Assembly (NCBI RefSeq): GCF_028649455.1
Contig: NZ_JAQSIO010000003.1
Span: forward strand, 618,023 to 682,022
Reading direction: 5' to 3'
Source of the DNA: Curvibacter microcysteis
Lineage (GTDB): Bacteria > Pseudomonadota > Gammaproteobacteria > Burkholderiales > Burkholderiaceae_C
DNA: 64,000 bases
The notes under the pieces are model-generated. The model worked only from the letters and a program-made list of their open reading frames with translations, was not told the origin of the DNA and searched no databases. A program made the position numbers and the translations under genes. Of the stretch, positions 62,384-64,000 are shown one piece after another (the stretch's first letter is position 1; each line of letters opens with the position of its first letter).

Positions 62384-63525
62384 CAAGCGGCCTCGTGCAG
62401 CGTGGTGATGGTCATGGTCTGGTTGTGCAATTGACAGACGCCTGAGGCCACCAAGGGGCTGATTTCGCCATTGGAATAAAAACCAGTGATCAGCGCCTGC
62501 GCTCCCAACACACCGGCGGCGGCGTCCACCTCCTCGTCCACCTGGCTGCCCATGACCAGCTTGCGCCCGACGCAGCTGACCAAAATGGCCAAGCTGGCCT
62601 GCTCACCCGGCAGCATGGCGCGAGCCGCTTCGGCCGCGTTCTCGGCGCCATCGATCAAGCGGTCCGTGCTGGCCTGCATGAGCTTCAAATAACTGCCCTG
62701 GGCCACCTCGCCCGCCAAGGTCAGGCTGCCGGAAGCCTCGTCCACGCTCAAGATGGTGCGGATCAGGCCCGTGCCCTCCAGCGCTTCGTCCTGCATCGAA
62801 AACGGAAACAGCAGGCCGGAAGCCGGCAGGTCCTTGGCGTGGTCGCCAAGGTAACGCTTGTAGATGGTGAGTGCGGGTTCGCCGTCCAACTCGTGCAGCA
62901 CATTGCCTTCGGCTCGGGTCACGCGGCGGGAGGGACCGAACGGCACCCAGCCCCCAAAAGAGCCATGGCCCAGGCGCAAGGCCTCGCCATACAGACCCAA
63001 GGCGACCACGCTGCGGTCGGACACGCCCTCGTTGCCCAGCACCCAGGTCTGGGTGAAGGCACCACCGTCAGCGGCCAGGCCACCGGTGATCGGCACCTCG
63101 CGGCCCACGGAACAACACAGACCATCCACCAAGGCACTGCCATTGAGCGCCACGCCGGGCCCGTAGATCAAGACGCCCCGCAAATCATCCGAGGCCAGGT
63201 CGCGCCCCAGGCGCTCGCCTGCCCCAAAAGAGTCGGCCATGGTCTCTGCGCGGGTGGCCACCAGGCGCAAGGCCGTGTGCTCAAAGCGCACCCCTGTCAC
63301 GACGCACTTCCCGTCGCTCACGCCGTCAGAGCTGATCTCTCCCGCCGTGGAGCAACCCAGCAACAAAGCCTGGTCAAAGCGCTGCCGCAAGGCTTCATGA
63401 AGGCCCGCTTGCCGAAAGAATGGCACGGCGCCAAACACCAGCAACAGGTCGGGCTCCAAGGCCTTCAACGCATCCAAGGCAGCCCAATCCTGGCCGGCCT
63501 TCAGTATCACTTGCTGAACCCGCAT
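62383..63525 (-). CDS. FIST-domain (FIST_N + FIST_C) signal sensor protein
   Basis: 380 residues from ATG 63525, with AAGGA seven bases before it. FIST_N covers about 20-210 (LLLGCSTAGEISSDGVSDGKCVVTGVRFEHT and VPITGGLAADGGAFTQTWVLGNEGVSDRSVVALGLYG), FIST_C about 215-360 (GEPALTIYKRYLGD, LPFSMQDEALEGT-like block and GSQVDEEVDAAAGVLGAQALITGFYSNGEISP). FIST proteins are thought to bind small molecules such as amino acids and to serve signal transduction. No membrane helix. It overlaps the next kinase by one base, so it is expected to act on that kinase. Confidence 0.93.
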
Positions 63526-63782
63526 CTTGTGTTCCTTGCTTGTCGTCGATCTGGACGCAGCGCCCAATCTGCTTCAGCAAACTGAGCCATTCCAATGTAA
63601 CAAATAGCAGCTCGCTTGAGACCGACATTGGTCACCTAACGAACAGAAGTTCAATTGAGCATCCACTGGGGGATGGCGAAATGTCGATCCTGGCTGACCA
63701 AAGGGTCAAATCTGAAATTCTTCAAAAAAGATCGCTCTTCTCGCCTAGAAAAATCACATTTATAGCGATTCATCTGATTTTA

Positions 63783-63811
63783 ATGATATACAAACGCCAA
63801 TCGAAAATCAA
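63783..63811 (-). promoter_or_regulatory. Leftward sigma-70-like promoter for the FIST-kinase genes
   Basis: Reading leftward: TTGATT (63806-63811), 17-base spacer, TATCAT (63783-63788), matching consensus at four and five of six positions. It would start transcription near 63776, giving a leader of about 250 nt before the FIST ATG. Confidence 0.65.
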
Positions 63812-63877
63812 TTAGCCGTTTACATTTGTCGTCATAAAGAAACAGCAACCGCTGCAGCCAACGCAGCCAACCCGAAA

Positions 63878-63904
63878 AAAAAGGCCACCCGAAGGTGGCC
63901 TTTT
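63878..63904 (-). terminator. Rho-independent terminator of the binding-protein gene
   Basis: Leftward: AAGGCCACC and GGTGGCCTT form a nine-pair stem around TTCG, followed by a run of eight T residues. It lies 27 bp beyond the stop of the partial gene. The four T residues on the other side give weak two-way potential. Confidence 0.93.
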
Positions 63905-63929
63905 GCGTGGGAAGCTCAGGAACTGAGGA

Positions 63930-64000
63930 TCAGTTCAGAGCCACCTTCTTGCCGTCCTTGTACGTGTACAAGGTGATGGCCGGGTTCTTCAGTTCGCCAT
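63930..64000 (-). CDS. Branched-chain amino-acid ABC transporter substrate-binding protein, C-terminus only
   Basis: Partial gene running off the window. The last 23 codons read GELKNPAITLYTYKDGKKVALN then TGA. This matches the usual tail of LivK/UrtA-type periplasmic binding proteins in Burkholderiales (GxLKxxAITLYxYKxGKKV). The rest of the gene lies beyond position 64000. Confidence is limited by the short length. Confidence 0.65.
   Translation of the reverse strand, partial: GELKNPAITLYTYKDGKKVALN

Larger units (their letters stand above)
63526..63929. other. AT-rich non-coding region
   Basis: 404 bp between the FIST gene and the terminator of the next leftward gene. Markedly more AT-rich than the rest of the window. 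It holds a good leftward sigma-70-like promoter and a terminator; other open frames here do not look like protein. Confidence 0.7.

Noticed and set aside
63420..63815. 131-residue rightward open frame in the AT-rich region
   Set aside because: Overlaps the FIST gene start and leftward promoter, has no ribosome site and no protein-like pattern.

Overview
The window is a high-GC chromosomal segment from a betaproteobacterium. Gene families and pairings (DUF3348/DUF802/OmpA/DUF2894 cluster, SfnB-type sulfur scavenging, TadA-dehalogenase fusion, MacAB-NodT) point to Burkholderiales, most likely Comamonadaceae. No 16S or other decisive marker is present, so the genus is left open. I see no tRNA, rRNA, CRISPR array, insertion sequence or phage gene; almost everything looks like resident chromosome.

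Layout. 0-4.5 kb: msrB-yciB-bolA (stop/start overlap at each junction), a parvulin isomerase, a DUF1624 membrane protein, a periplasmic metallo-beta-lactamase-fold protein and a universal stress protein. 4.5-10 kb: an FNR-like regulator with an incomplete cysteine cluster, arfB, a flavin reductase, ldcA, and tadA fused to a haloalkane-dehalogenase-like hydrolase. 10-15 kb: the macA-macB-nodT tripartite efflux operon. 15-27 kb: a membrane-anchored degenerate Mrr-like protein, a secreted unknown, an MFS symporter, sbcDC, a beta-propeller lipoprotein and a divergent oxidoreductase/LysR pair. 27-31 kb: a sulfur-scavenging operon (sfnB-like, flavin monooxygenase, metQ-like). 31-36 kb: a dihydroxy-acid dehydratase, unknowns and a CPBP protease.

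36-41 kb is the most striking region. Four tightly packed genes encode DUF3348, a 920-residue MotA/ExbB/ZorA-like membrane protein with a long coiled coil and three exact-length 91-residue repeats (DUF802), a MotB/ZorB-like OmpA protein with the membrane aspartate, and DUF2894. Together they look like an ion-driven envelope motor of unknown purpose. It is followed by an NYN/OST-HTH RNA-type protein, a methyltransferase and two tandem MscS channels.

47-64 kb is signalling. A cNMP-binding/EAL c-di-GMP phosphodiesterase sits next to a class III adenylate cyclase, a plausible cAMP to c-di-GMP switch. A two-gene module joins a haloperoxidase-like protein carrying nine SGGF repeats to a cytoplasmic-looking subtilase. 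Finally a leftward FIST - hybrid kinase - hybrid kinase/HD-GYP set feeds a phosphorelay towards c-di-GMP breakdown; the two kinases share a 675-bp almost identical segment. The window ends in the C-terminus of a branched-chain amino-acid binding protein.
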